A DNA stretch of 64,000 nucleotides, taken from assembly GCF_003334855.1 (NCBI RefSeq), contig NZ_QOWE01000005.1, forward strand, positions 186,001 to 250,000. Reading direction: 5' to 3'. The position numbers and the translations under genes were made by a program. Below the pieces are notes generated by a model, which saw only the letters and a list, made by a program, of their open reading frames with translations, had not been told where the DNA came from and did no database searches. Each line of letters starts with the position of its first letter. Within the stretch, counting starts at the first letter, position 1. Below, piece by piece: positions 18,041-28,000 of this stretch. Source of the DNA: Larkinella punicea. GTDB lineage: Bacteria > Bacteroidota > Bacteroidia > Cytophagales > Spirosomataceae.

Positions 18041-18457
18041 TCAGAGAACCAAATATTTTAATTTAACTATTTGACCTATTAATAAACACACAATCATAAT
18101 AGGATACAGAATCCATCTTTGTACAGACTCTGTATTAAAATCATCAATTAGCAAATAAATTAATGGAGTACAAACAATAAGCCATTCCATTAGAATTGCT
18201 AAAGTTGCGTTCAATTTTGATGCAAAAAAAAATAAATAATCTAAAATCAATAAAACAATAAATATCGGAACCCAAAATACAGCAGTATATATCATACCAA
18301 ATAACATATTCTCTATGCTGTGCAATAGTATCGATAATATGTTAAAGGCACTATGGTTCAGGTCATATAAGTAATCATTTGTCGCGGATGCAATAAATAT
18401 TGCTATCGAATATGACACCAAGTTCGATAAATTTAAAACTAGCAATTTTTTGATCAT
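18041..18457 (-). CDS. Four-helix membrane protein, putative immunity for tip 2
   Basis: 138 residues from ATG at 18457 (MIKKLLVLNLSN); an in-frame GTG at 18475 inside the upstream gene is an alternative. Four strongly hydrophobic segments span almost the whole protein (~5-25, 45-75, 80-100, 112-132), so it is an integral inner-membrane protein without a large soluble domain. It begins 7 nt after the stop of the tip-2 gene. Its sequence and topology differ from the single-pass immunity-like proteins next to tips 1 and 3, matching the fact that tip 2 is also unrelated. In colicin-type systems polytopic immunity proteins guard against membrane-active toxins; that analogy is inference. Composition is AT-rich. 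Confidence 0.68.
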   Translation of the reverse strand: MIKKLLVLNLSNLVSYSIAIFIASATNDYLYDLNHSAFNILSILLHSIENMLFGMIYTAVFWVPIFIVLLILDYLFFFASKLNATLAILMEWLIVCTPLIYLLIDDFNTESVQRWILYPIMIVCLLIGQIVKLKYLVL

Positions 18458-18464
18458 ATAGAAT

Positions 18465-21029
18465 TCATTTTCCACATTCTCCTGATTCGCAATCAGGAGC
18501 TGGCAATTTAATATAATTTTGGTGGTTCCAATCAGAGATTAACAGTGATTGAGTTGGACCAGTATCACCTACAAAAACCAAATTAGAAGTTGTTTTTAAT
18601 CTCCCATCTTGATCAATTGGAATCTGAATGGTAAATATTTTTGAGTAGTCATACGTATTTACCATTAGTTCAGGGCCTAATCTAAGTCTATTTGGTGCCG
18701 CATAAGTATGTAAAAATACTGCATTACCAAAATTATCTTCAATAAAAGCCTCATATGCGGGAAATGCTTTCCCTTTAATTATTGCTGTAACGCGAAGGTA
18801 GTAATTACCACTGCTTTTAACAATTTTTAAACTTAATTCGGCCTTCCAATCAATATCAGGTGCTAATATTCCACCAGTAACCAAAGGATCACTTCCTTCC
18901 ATTTGGACTTGTAATTTCCCTCGATCAAGGATTGTCTTATCTCCAACCACTACCGCGAAAGCCTGGTCTTCAGGATGATTAATAAAGTTCTTATATCCAA
19001 TTGTCCTGCTGGAAAACCGATCTGAAAAAATAATTTTTTGGCTCTTTAAATCAATCTTTGTTATTTGGTGTATTCTAGCAGTTGCTTTTCCAATTGAGTA
19101 GTCTTGTGATGAAGTCAGTAGTGAAAACCCTCTATTGTCTCCTGCAAAAGATCTTTGAAACGTTCCAAATAAATCTCCAAATCGTTTCCAAGGAGCAAAT
19201 GATCTATGGACAAAGGTGAACTGTGCCTGAGACAACTCTCTATCCGTAGGCTCACTTTCATATTGCTTTCTATTTATATCTAAGTTACTAAATCCAGTTA
19301 TAATATCATTTTTCTTAGCATCACAATTTCCTAAATTTGTTTCATTTTTAAATGTAGCAATCCTATTGTTAGGGCTAGAATTACAGTTTGGATCATTTTT
19401 AAATATATGGTAATCTGATATTACTGAATCTAACTTTAGTAGTTGAGCTTGTCTTTGTTCTTCAGTAAGAGCAAAATCATTTAAAATGCTACTTCTTAAA
19501 GAATCGATTGAATTATCGATTTGAGCATAATTATTTTGGAGTTCAGCCAAATTAGAGAAGTGGTCAATTATATCAACTGTAAGTTTTTCTTGTACTTTTA
19601 AAGGGTTAAGGATTTGGTCTACTTTTTTTACTTCCTTCCAACTCGGATCATACGCCGACACCGCCGTCCCTCCCACCAACTCGTAGCACTCATTGACCAC
19701 CACCCCGGTCAACTCGATGGCAATCCGGGAGCCCTGCAAATACGGAATCTCGGTGTAGCCCACCCCGTGCCAGCCTGCCGAACCGCCACCCCTCACCTCC
19801 GTCACAATGATGTCGAAGTCAGCCGCCCGGATCGTGTCGCCCGGTGCCAGGTTGCTTAACCGGCTCCCGTTGTCAGGCATCGGAATCGCGGGCGTCGTGC
19901 CACAGGCATACGTGTGCGTGCGGGGGGTACACGGTTTGCTGCGGACCGTCAGATAAGCCACACACGTGTCCGTCCCACTCATCAGCTTCACGGCGTATTC
20001 TCCAATCGCCGTCGCCGAGAGCATCGGCGTGGTGCCCAAGCTGACAGCCGCCCCGGTTCCCGTCGTGCGCGTCCATTGGTAACTATACCCCGCCAGCGAA
20101 GCCCCTTCCAGGTGTTCCACCGACAGCAGCAGCGGTTGTAGAGTTCCTCCTACGCGCGGCAGCACATCGATTTCCGTCCCCTGACTATCGACTGCCTTGA
20201 TGCGGATGTTGCAGCCCGAAACCGTCGTGTCGCAAGCCACCGTCAACAGTCGACTTCCCGCCCGGCAGGTGTCGATTCCCGTTACTTCGTAGGCATCGAT
20301 CCGGTACGTGCCTTCTTTCAAGCCCGTAAAAACCGCCGGGCTGTTGGGCAAAATCGACCTCAGTTGGTAGCTCGTTTGCCCACCGTTCACCACCGGCTGG
20401 TAGAGCGCAATCTGTAGCTGCCCGCTGGCATGGGCGTTCTTCACCTTCACCGTAATCCGGCCCCGGCGCGTGGTGTCTGCCGCCGAAAAGTCGCAGTCCG
20501 CCAGCGGTTCGCCATCGAACGCCAGGGTGCAATTCACCGACGGTTGTACCGTCACCGGAACGGAAGCCACGGCCGGACAGGCGGCTCCGCTATACGCCCG
20601 AACCGTGTACGAACCACTCATGCCCACGGTCGCATTCGGGCGGTTCACCGACTGTCCCGTGACCATAAAACCGCCCGGACCGCTCCATTCATAACGGGTA
20701 GCCCCCGCAGCCGTCGCGCTCAGGCTGATGGTTTGCCCGGTCGTATAGCTGGTTTGGCCGGTCGTGGCGCTGGCACCGGTGGGCGCGGTTTGCACCAAAA
20801 TCCCGATGGCATTGGAAGCCTCACTGGCCACGTTGCTCACCACGCAGGTCGCCGAGTAGGTCGTTGTGGCCGTCGGCGCAAACCGGATGCGGTTGCCCGT
20901 CATCCCGTTCGACCACCGCACCAGTCCTTCACAGCCGTCGGCATCCAGTTGCAGGGTGTCACCCTGACACAAGGCGGTCTGGTTGGTGCGGATGATGGGG
21001 GCCGGAACCGTAATCCGTTGAACGGTCAC
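18465..21029 (-). CDS. 5'-truncated orphan cassette: pre-toxin module plus C-terminal tip 2
   Basis: 854 residues from a GTG that falls inside the conserved sequence ASVTVQRITVPAP, so the gene has no authentic start and no signal peptide. DNA homology to the full-length gene continues to ~21050 and then stops. Residues 1-463 repeat the Ig-like pair (WSNGMTGNR, YEWSGPGGF), the LAFDGEPLADCDFSAADTT domain and the ACGTTPAIP...VTEVRGGG domain. The shared part ends at YDPSW (19638-19652). The ~390-residue tip consists of a helical linker (NAQIDNSIDSL-like, then LTEEQRQ) and a beta-rich domain with HRSFAPW, FAGDNRGFS and VVVGDKT. It resembles no family I can name and is unlike tips 1 and 3. A 4-TM protein gene follows 7 nt downstream. 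Probably a silent cassette. Confidence 0.72.
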   Translation of the reverse strand: MTVQRITVPAPIIRTNQTALCQGDTLQLDADGCEGLVRWSNGMTGNRIRFAPTATTTYSATCVVSNVASEASNAIGILVQTAPTGASATTGQTSYTTGQTISLSATAAGATRYEWSGPGGFMVTGQSVNRPNATVGMSGSYTVRAYSGAACPAVASVPVTVQPSVNCTLAFDGEPLADCDFSAADTTRRGRITVKVKNAHASGQLQIALYQPVVNGGQTSYQLRSILPNSPAVFTGLKEGTYRIDAYEVTGIDTCRAGSRLLTVACDTTVSGCNIRIKAVDSQGTEIDVLPRVGGTLQPLLLSVEHLEGASLAGYSYQWTRTTGTGAAVSLGTTPMLSATAIGEYAVKLMSGTDTCVAYLTVRSKPCTPRTHTYACGTTPAIPMPDNGSRLSNLAPGDTIRAADFDIIVTEVRGGGSAGWHGVGYTEIPYLQGSRIAIELTGVVVNECYELVGGTAVSAYDPSWKEVKKVDQILNPLKVQEKLTVDIIDHFSNLAELQNNYAQIDNSIDSLRSSILNDFALTEEQRQAQLLKLDSVISDYHIFKNDPNCNSSPNNRIATFKNETNLGNCDAKKNDIITGFSNLDINRKQYESEPTDRELSQAQFTFVHRSFAPWKRFGDLFGTFQRSFAGDNRGFSLLTSSQDYSIGKATARIHQITKIDLKSQKIIFSDRFSSRTIGYKNFINHPEDQAFAVVVGDKTILDRGKLQVQMEGSDPLVTGGILAPDIDWKAELSLKIVKSSGNYYLRVTAIIKGKAFPAYEAFIEDNFGNAVFLHTYAAPNRLRLGPELMVNTYDYSKIFTIQIPIDQDGRLKTTSNLVFVGDTGPTQSLLISDWNHQNYIKLPAPDCESGECGK

Positions 21030-21089
21030 CGAAGCGGTGGAACTTTGAGGCCAAAGGCCAGTTGTTGCAAACCACCTTTTGACCCGTTT

Positions 21090-21327
21090 GCTGCTTATAT
21101 TTTGTCGTTCAGAATGTCAAAGAACGGGTGGATTAGCCGTTGCTAATACGGTTTTTCCGTGGCAGTTATTTGATTAATACCTGCCACAAGATATCGATTG
21201 AGTTTGTCACTAAATTGTGAGTTATTAGCAACAAATCATTCTATCAACTTGCATTCACAAACAATTTTAAAATTAACCTGTTTATATCTTAACTGCAATT
21301 AAAATTGGATAATATTCATCGTTTTCT
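21090..21327 (-). repeat. Inter-cassette direct repeat, copy 2
   Basis: Matches 17556-17792 in order and orientation. It lies between the end of truncated cassette 2 (~21050) and the stop of the immunity-like gene at 21328, and similarity to copy 1 runs on into that gene's 3' end. Both copies begin, in minus-strand reading, near a short frame ending FFDILNDK(I/K)-stop, possibly the tail of a lost gene. This copy also holds a small hairpin, GTGGCAG...CTGCCAC, at ~21162-21190, which could terminate the toxin-immunity transcript. Confidence 0.75.
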
Positions 21328-22023
21328 TTAAAATATATCCAAATAAAACCGCTCACCAAAATCTTCATAGCGAATGCTAGCATCGTGTCTGCGGGTTTCT
21401 TTATTGATTAATTGGTATTCCACATTTTTAAATTTCTTTTGATAGGCCGAATCATGATGAATGGCTTGTTGAAATGAAATGAGGGTATAGCTGTTTAATT
21501 TGTCATAATTGATTTGATATTTTACCATTACTGCACTGGAAATTTGAGTAACTTGTCTATTTTCATTTCCTACATCCAATAAACTAATTTTACGGTCTTC
21601 AGGGTACATAAATTGGTTAATATATATCTCTTTGAGAGCGCCATCATAAATAATTTTTGACTGATCCATTTTAACATATAAAAAAATTTCACTATCATTA
21701 AATTTCTCATATTGAAATTCATCACTATTACAGGGCATATCTTTTGTACCGAATAAATTTTCAGAATACCTAGTCCCTTTCCCTGATTCATTATACCGCA
21801 GTTGGCGAATTACCAAACTAAGACCTTTCCAAGCAGCTGGGTCATCACAAAAACAATTTAATCTATTGTAAGTAATATCATAAACACTACTATTTGGGTG
21901 ACACCACCACAGTAATCTTAAATGATCATTTTTGCAATTTTTACAAGAATTGGTATTAATATTATAAAATGCATAAGTTATAATACATAAAAACAAAAAC
22001 ACTATTAATATTCTAGTTTTCAT
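21328..22023 (-). CDS. Putative immunity protein paired with the full-length toxin-like protein
   Basis: 231 residues with an N-terminal hydrophobic segment (~4-23) and then a Cys pair (SCKNCKN), like its orphan paralogue at 13874; the C-terminal ~36 residues of the two are almost identical. The start ATG overlaps the stop of the 2486-residue gene by 4 nt, so translation is coupled. Expected location is the inner membrane with the bulk in the periplasm, which would fit protection against a tip acting on the membrane or cell wall rather than in the cytoplasm. No known family was recognised; the immunity role rests on gene order, overlap, AT-rich composition and co-variation with the tips. Confidence 0.7.
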   Translation of the reverse strand: MKTRILIVFLFLCIITYAFYNINTNSCKNCKNDHLRLLWWCHPNSSVYDITYNRLNCFCDDPAAWKGLSLVIRQLRYNESGKGTRYSENLFGTKDMPCNSDEFQYEKFNDSEIFLYVKMDQSKIIYDGALKEIYINQFMYPEDRKISLLDVGNENRQVTQISSAVMVKYQINYDKLNSYTLISFQQAIHHDSAYQKKFKNVEYQLINKETRRHDASIRYEDFGERFYLDIF

Positions 22024-25000
22024 TCTATTGTTTGTTCATTAATTAATTTGGCAGAAATTCTAGTCTGGAATGGATGTCCAACGCCCCAATAATGTTGCAA
22101 CATAAAAAATGCCGAAAGACTTGAACTGAATGATTTCTTAAAATCTTTTCCATTAATATCTCCAGCATCGGCACCATACCAGTCCATAATATGAAAAGTT
22201 GCATTTAATTTTTGCACTTTATAATCAAAAGATTTCAAGTTTTTATTGAGAAAATTAGTGCCTTTTTGAGTGATAGTTTTTAATTCCATTTCTACCCTTA
22301 TTTTTTGTGTACCACCCATTATACCATAAAAATCATAAAAAGGTATTTCAGTGGCAATACTAAAATTAGGCAAACCAATAGCTTCTGGGTTCTTTTTCAC
22401 ATCAAATACAAATTCACCGGTTAAGCCCTTAAACTTCCCTTCTTTAATAGATGAATTAACCCTATTGATAAATTTAGAAATGTAGGGATGAGAAAAAGTA
22501 TCATTATAATATTCTATTAATTTATTAGATACAGGATCTCCAACCTCAAAAGCTACTTCAGCCTGTTTACCACTATAGAAATTATTAATTATTCTATTCT
22601 CTGAACTTGTTGAAAGTATATCTCGCACTCCCAATGCAGCGTCAACAATAAAACCATTTTCATAAATATCTCGTGTAAATTTCTCTGTATAGTTTAAATT
22701 TAAGTATTCATTCCAATAACCTAGTACTCCACCATTTTCAACTATTTTCTTTTCAATCAATTCCATATCAGCCGATGTATGAATCTTATTTGATATTTCT
22801 TCTTTTATATCCTTGCCTGAAGTGTCTTGCCACTGAAATTTACCAAATTCAAGAGTATTTAGATCTTTTTTTACCACCTGTTCTGGAAGGCCTTCATTCA
22901 TCATGTCAATGAGATCCTGAGGATTAGGACAGGCAATAGCGGCTCTTCTACCATTGTGAGAATTTGATAAAGAATCGCAAGATACTAATTCATTCAATTT
23001 AGCTTGAATTATAGTCGTATTATGAATAATAGCTTCTTTAGCTTCCTGCGGAATGCCGTCATCGTCCTGGTAGGCTTGCTTCACTTCATCAAGCTTTTTC
23101 GTATATTCTTCCAGCTTTGCTTTGTCACTAGGTGTGTAGACTGCTAGCAAATCTTTTATGGCCGTGACTGCATTTGTCACTACTTCATCAATAGGCTTAA
23201 CTTCCGTCCATTTCGGATCATACGCCGACACCGCCATTCCGCCCACCAACTCATAACAATCATTGACCACTACCCCAGTCAGCTCAATGGCAATCCGGGA
23301 GCCCTGCAAATACGGAATCTCCGTGTACCCCACCCCATTCCAGCCTTCCGAACCGCCACCCCTCACCTCCGTCACAATGATGTCGAAATCAGCCGCCCGG
23401 ATCGTGTCGCCCACCGCCAGATTGCTCAATCGGCTCCCGATGTCGGGCAGCGGAATGGCGGGCGTCGTCCCACAGGCATACGTGTGCGTCCGGGGTGTAC
23501 ACGGTTTGCTGCGAACCGTCAGGTAAGCCGTACAGGTGTCCGACCCACTGATTAGCTTCACGGCGTATTCCCCAATCGCCGTCGCCGAGAGCGTCGGAGT
23601 AGTCGCTAGACTGACAGCCGCTCCGGTTCCCGTCGTCCGCGTCCATTGATAACTATACCCCGCCAGCGATGCCCCTTCCAGGTGTTCCACTGACAGCGTC
23701 AGCGGTTGCAAAACCCCGCCCACCTGCGGCATCACATCGGTTTCGGTATTCTGACTGTCGACGGCCTTGATGCGGAGGTTACAGCCCGAAACCGTCGTGT
23801 CACAGTCCACCGTCACCAGTAGGCTTCCCGCCCGGCAGGTATCGATTCCCGTTACTTCGTACGCATCGATCCGGTACGTGCCTTCCTGCAAACCCGTAAA
23901 AACCGCCGGGCTGTTGGGCAGAATCGATGTCAGTTGGTAGCTCGTTTGGCCACCGTTCACCACCGGCTGGTAGAGCGCAATATGCAATGGGCTATTAACC
24001 TGTTCATTTTTCACCTTCACCGTAATCCGACCCCGGCGCGTGGTGTCAGCCGCCGAAAAGTCGCAGTCCGCCAGCGGTTCGCCATCGAACGCCAGGGTGC
24101 AAGTCACCGACGGTTGAACCGTCACCGAAACGGAAGCTACGGCCGGACAGGCGGCTCCGCCATATGCCCGAACCGTGTATGAACCACCCATGCCCACGGT
24201 CGCACTCGGGCGGCTCACCGACTGGCCCGTAGCCATAAAACCGCCCGGACCACTCCATTCGTAGCGGGTAGCCCCCGCAGCCGTCGCGCTCAGGCTGATG
24301 GTTTGCCCGGTCGTATAGCTGGTTTGGCCCGTCGTGGCGCTGGCACCGGTGGGCGCGGTTTGCACCAAAACCCCGATGGCATTGGAAGCCTCACTGGCCA
24401 CGTTGCTCACTACGCAGGTCGCCGAGTAGGTCGTTGTGGCCGTCGGCGCAAACCGGATGCGGTTGCCCGTCATCCCGTTCGACCACCGCACCAGTCCTTC
24501 ACAGCCGTCGGCATCCAGTTGCAGGGTGTCACCCTGACACAAGGCGGTCCCGTTGGTGCGAATGATGGGGGCCGGAACCGTAATCCGTTGCACGGTCACC
24601 GAAGCGGTGGGGCTTTGGCAATTGTTGTCGATGCAACGGGCCGAGAAGGTGGTAGTTTGGGATAGCGTTACCATCAAGACAACCCCCGTCGAGGTACCGC
24701 CCGGCCCGGACCATTCCACCTGAAAAGCACAACCCGACGCCGTTAGCGTGACGGTCTGGGGGCCGGAGATCGCGGCAGGGAACGCATTGACTGTCGGGGC
24801 ACTCATCGGGCAACAATCGGTGGTGAGGATCCACCGAGTCTCGTTATACGTCGCCGAACCCGTTGCCATGTCCCGTTCCTCGCGTTCCAGGCGATTGACG
24901 GTAGGGTTACAGCGGACATTACCGGTAGTTTGCCAGTTACCTCCAGGGGTGCAAGTCTGACCGGTCTGAGTCCAACGCGTTTGATTATACGTCGATGATC

Positions 25001-28000
25001 CAGTAGCGGTATCTTTCTCCTCTCGTTCTTGGAGATAATTGGTCGACGCATCGCAACGGAACGCACCCGTTCCCTGCCAATCCGCACCGGGCGTACAGGT
25101 CTGGCCCGTTCCGATCCAACGGGTTTGATCATAGGTTGGCGAACCTTGGGTAATGTCTCTTTCTTCGCGTTCTTGTTGAAAGCTAGTGGAAGCGTCACAG
25201 CGGAATAAACCTGTACTCTGCCAGTCTGCACCCGGTGTACAACTCTGACCGGTCTGCACCCAACGGGTTTGATCGTAAGTTGGTGAGCCTAGTGCAACGT
25301 CCCGTTCCTCGCGTTCCTGTTGATAATTCGTGGAGCCATCACACCGGAACGCACCCGTTCCCTGCCAATCCGCGCCGGGTGTACAAGTTTGCCCCGTTCG
25401 GATCCAACGGGTCTGATCATAAGTTGGTGAACCTTGAGCGACATCCCGTTCTTCACGCTCCTGTTGATAATTGGTCGAAGCGTCACAGCGGAATAAACCC
25501 GTGCTCTGCCAGTCCGCGCCCGGTACACAGGTCTGCCCCGTCCCGATCCACCGGATTTGGTCGTACGTGGACGAACCTTGGGCAACATCGCGTTCCTCGC
25601 GTTCCTGTTGATAATTCGTGGAGCCATCACACCGGAACACACCCGTTCCCTGCCAGTCTGCACCGGGCGTACAACTCTGACCGGTGGGAACCCAACGCGT
25701 TTGATCAAAAGTAGAAGAACCTTGAGCGACATCCCGTTCTTCGCGCTCCTGCTGATAATTTGTGGAGCCATCGCAACGGAATACACCCGTTCCCTGCCAG
25801 TCCGCGCCGGGTGTACAGGTCTGACCGGTTTGAACCCAACGCGTTTGATCGTACGTGGACGACCCCTGGGCGACGTCCCGTTCTTCTTGTTCTTGTTGAT
25901 AATTCGTCGAAGCGTCGCAACGGAATACGCCCGTGCCTTGCCAGTCCGCGCCGGGCGTACAGGTCTGACCGGTGGGAACCCACCGCTTTTGATCGTATGT
26001 GGACGAGCCCTGAGCGATGTCCCGCTCCTCGCGTTCTTGCTGATAATTGGTCGAAGCGTCGCACCGGAATGCCCCCGTTCCCTGCCAATCCGCGCCGGGC
26101 GTACAGGTCTGACCGGTCTGCATCCAACGGGTTTGATCGTAAGTCGGTGAGCCTTGAGCAACGTCCCGCTCCTCGCGTTCCTGTTGATAATTCGTGGAGC
26201 CATCACACCGGAACGCACCCGTTCCCTGCCAATCCGCGCCGGGCGTACAGGTCTGACCCGTTTGAATCCAACGCGTTTGATCGTACGTGGACGAACCTTG
26301 GGCGACGTCCCGTTCTTCTTGTTCTTGTTGATAATTCGTCGAAGCGTCACAACGGAATACGCCCGTGCCTTGCCAGTCCGCACCGGGTGTACAGGTCTGA
26401 CCCGTTCCAATCCAACGGATTTGATCGAATGAAGGCGAACCCTGAGCGACATCCCGCTCCTCGCGTTCTTGCTGAAAATTCGTAGAACCATCACAACGCA
26501 ACACGCCGGTTCCTTGCCAATCCGCACCGGGCGTGCAGGTCTGACCCGTTCCAATCCACCGCACTTGATTGTACGTGGACGAGCCTTGGGCAATATCGCG
26601 CTCCTCCTGCTCCTGTTGATAATTCGTTGAACCATCGCATCGGAAATTGCCCGTGCCTTGCCAGTCCGCGCCGGGTATACAACTCTGACCGGTTTGAACC
26701 CAGCGTGTTTGATCATACGTGGACGACCCTTGAGCTACGTCCCGCTCTTCACGCTCCTGTTGATAATTGGTCGAACCATCACACCGGAAATTGCCTGTGT
26801 TTTGCCAATCTGCGCCGGGCACACATGTTTGACCGGTTGGAATCCACCGCGTTTGATCATACGTGGACGACCCTTGAGCTACGTCCCGCTCTTCCCGTTC
26901 CTGTTGATAATTCGTGGAGCCATCACACCGGAACGCGCCTGTTCCCTGCCAAGCCGCACCCGGCACACAGGTCTGACCTGTTCCGATCCAACGGGTCTGA
27001 TCATAAGTCGGTGAGCCTTGGGCAACGTCCCGTTCTTCGCGTTCCTGTTGATAATTGGTCGAAGCATCACACCGGAACGCGCCCGTTCCCTGCCAGTCTG
27101 CACCCGGTACACAACTCTGACCGGTGGGAATCCAACGCGTTTGATCGAATGAGGGAGAACCTTGAGCAACGTCCCGTTCTTCGCGTTCCTGTTGATAATT
27201 AGTCGACGCATCACACCGCAATGCACCCGTTCCCTGCCAGTCTGCGCCGGGCGTACAGGTCTGACCAGTGGGAATCCAACGCGTCTGGTCATAAGTCGGT
27301 GATCCCTGGGCGACGTCTCGCTCCTCACGTTCTTGCTGATAATTGGTCGAAGCGTCGCAACGGAATGTACCTGTTCCTTGCCAGCTAGCATTGGGTATGC
27401 AACTCTGACCGGTTTGTACCCAGCGGGTCTGATCGTAGGTTGAGGAGCCCTGAGCGATGTCGCGCTCCTCGCGTTCCTGTTGATAATTCGTGGAGCCATC
27501 GCAACGTATATTTCCCGTATTTTGCCAATTAGCTCCCGGTATGCAACTCTGCCCGGTCGGAATCCAGCGGGTTTGATCATACGTCGGTGATCCTTGGGCA
27601 ATGTCCCGTTCTTCGTGCTCTTGTTGATAATTCGTCGAAGCGTCGCACCGGAATACGCCCGTTCCCTGCCAATCCGGCGGAGATGGACAGGTCTGGCCGG
27701 TCGTTATCCAGCGAAGCTCACCCGAGGTTGGCGAACAACCAGCGTTATCCCGTTCCTCCCGCTGTTCCTGATAGCCTGTTGAAGCATCACAACGAATGGC
27801 ACCCGTTGTTTCCCATCTTGGCTGGCTGTCGCAACATTGGCCTGTTGCTGTCCAACGGAAATTACTCGACGATGGAGAGCAAAAACTTTCGTCCCGCTCT
27901 TCCCGTTCAACAATCCCATTATTACAACGAGTTTGGCCATTTGGCATCCAACGTGGTCCCGAATAGCAACCGCAAAAATTTGTAGTTACCCATTGTATAT

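Noticed and set aside
17556-21420. Insertion sequence or transposon between the cassettes
   Set aside because: The direct repeats contain no transposase frame and no terminal inverted repeats; they look like duplicated spacer plus gene 3' end.
25289-26716. Long Arg/Pro-rich open frames on both strands across the repeat array
   Set aside because: They exist only because a repeated GC-balanced unit without stops in one frame opens others too. Their products have no domain, and the 48-residue Cys repeat on the minus strand is the sensible reading.
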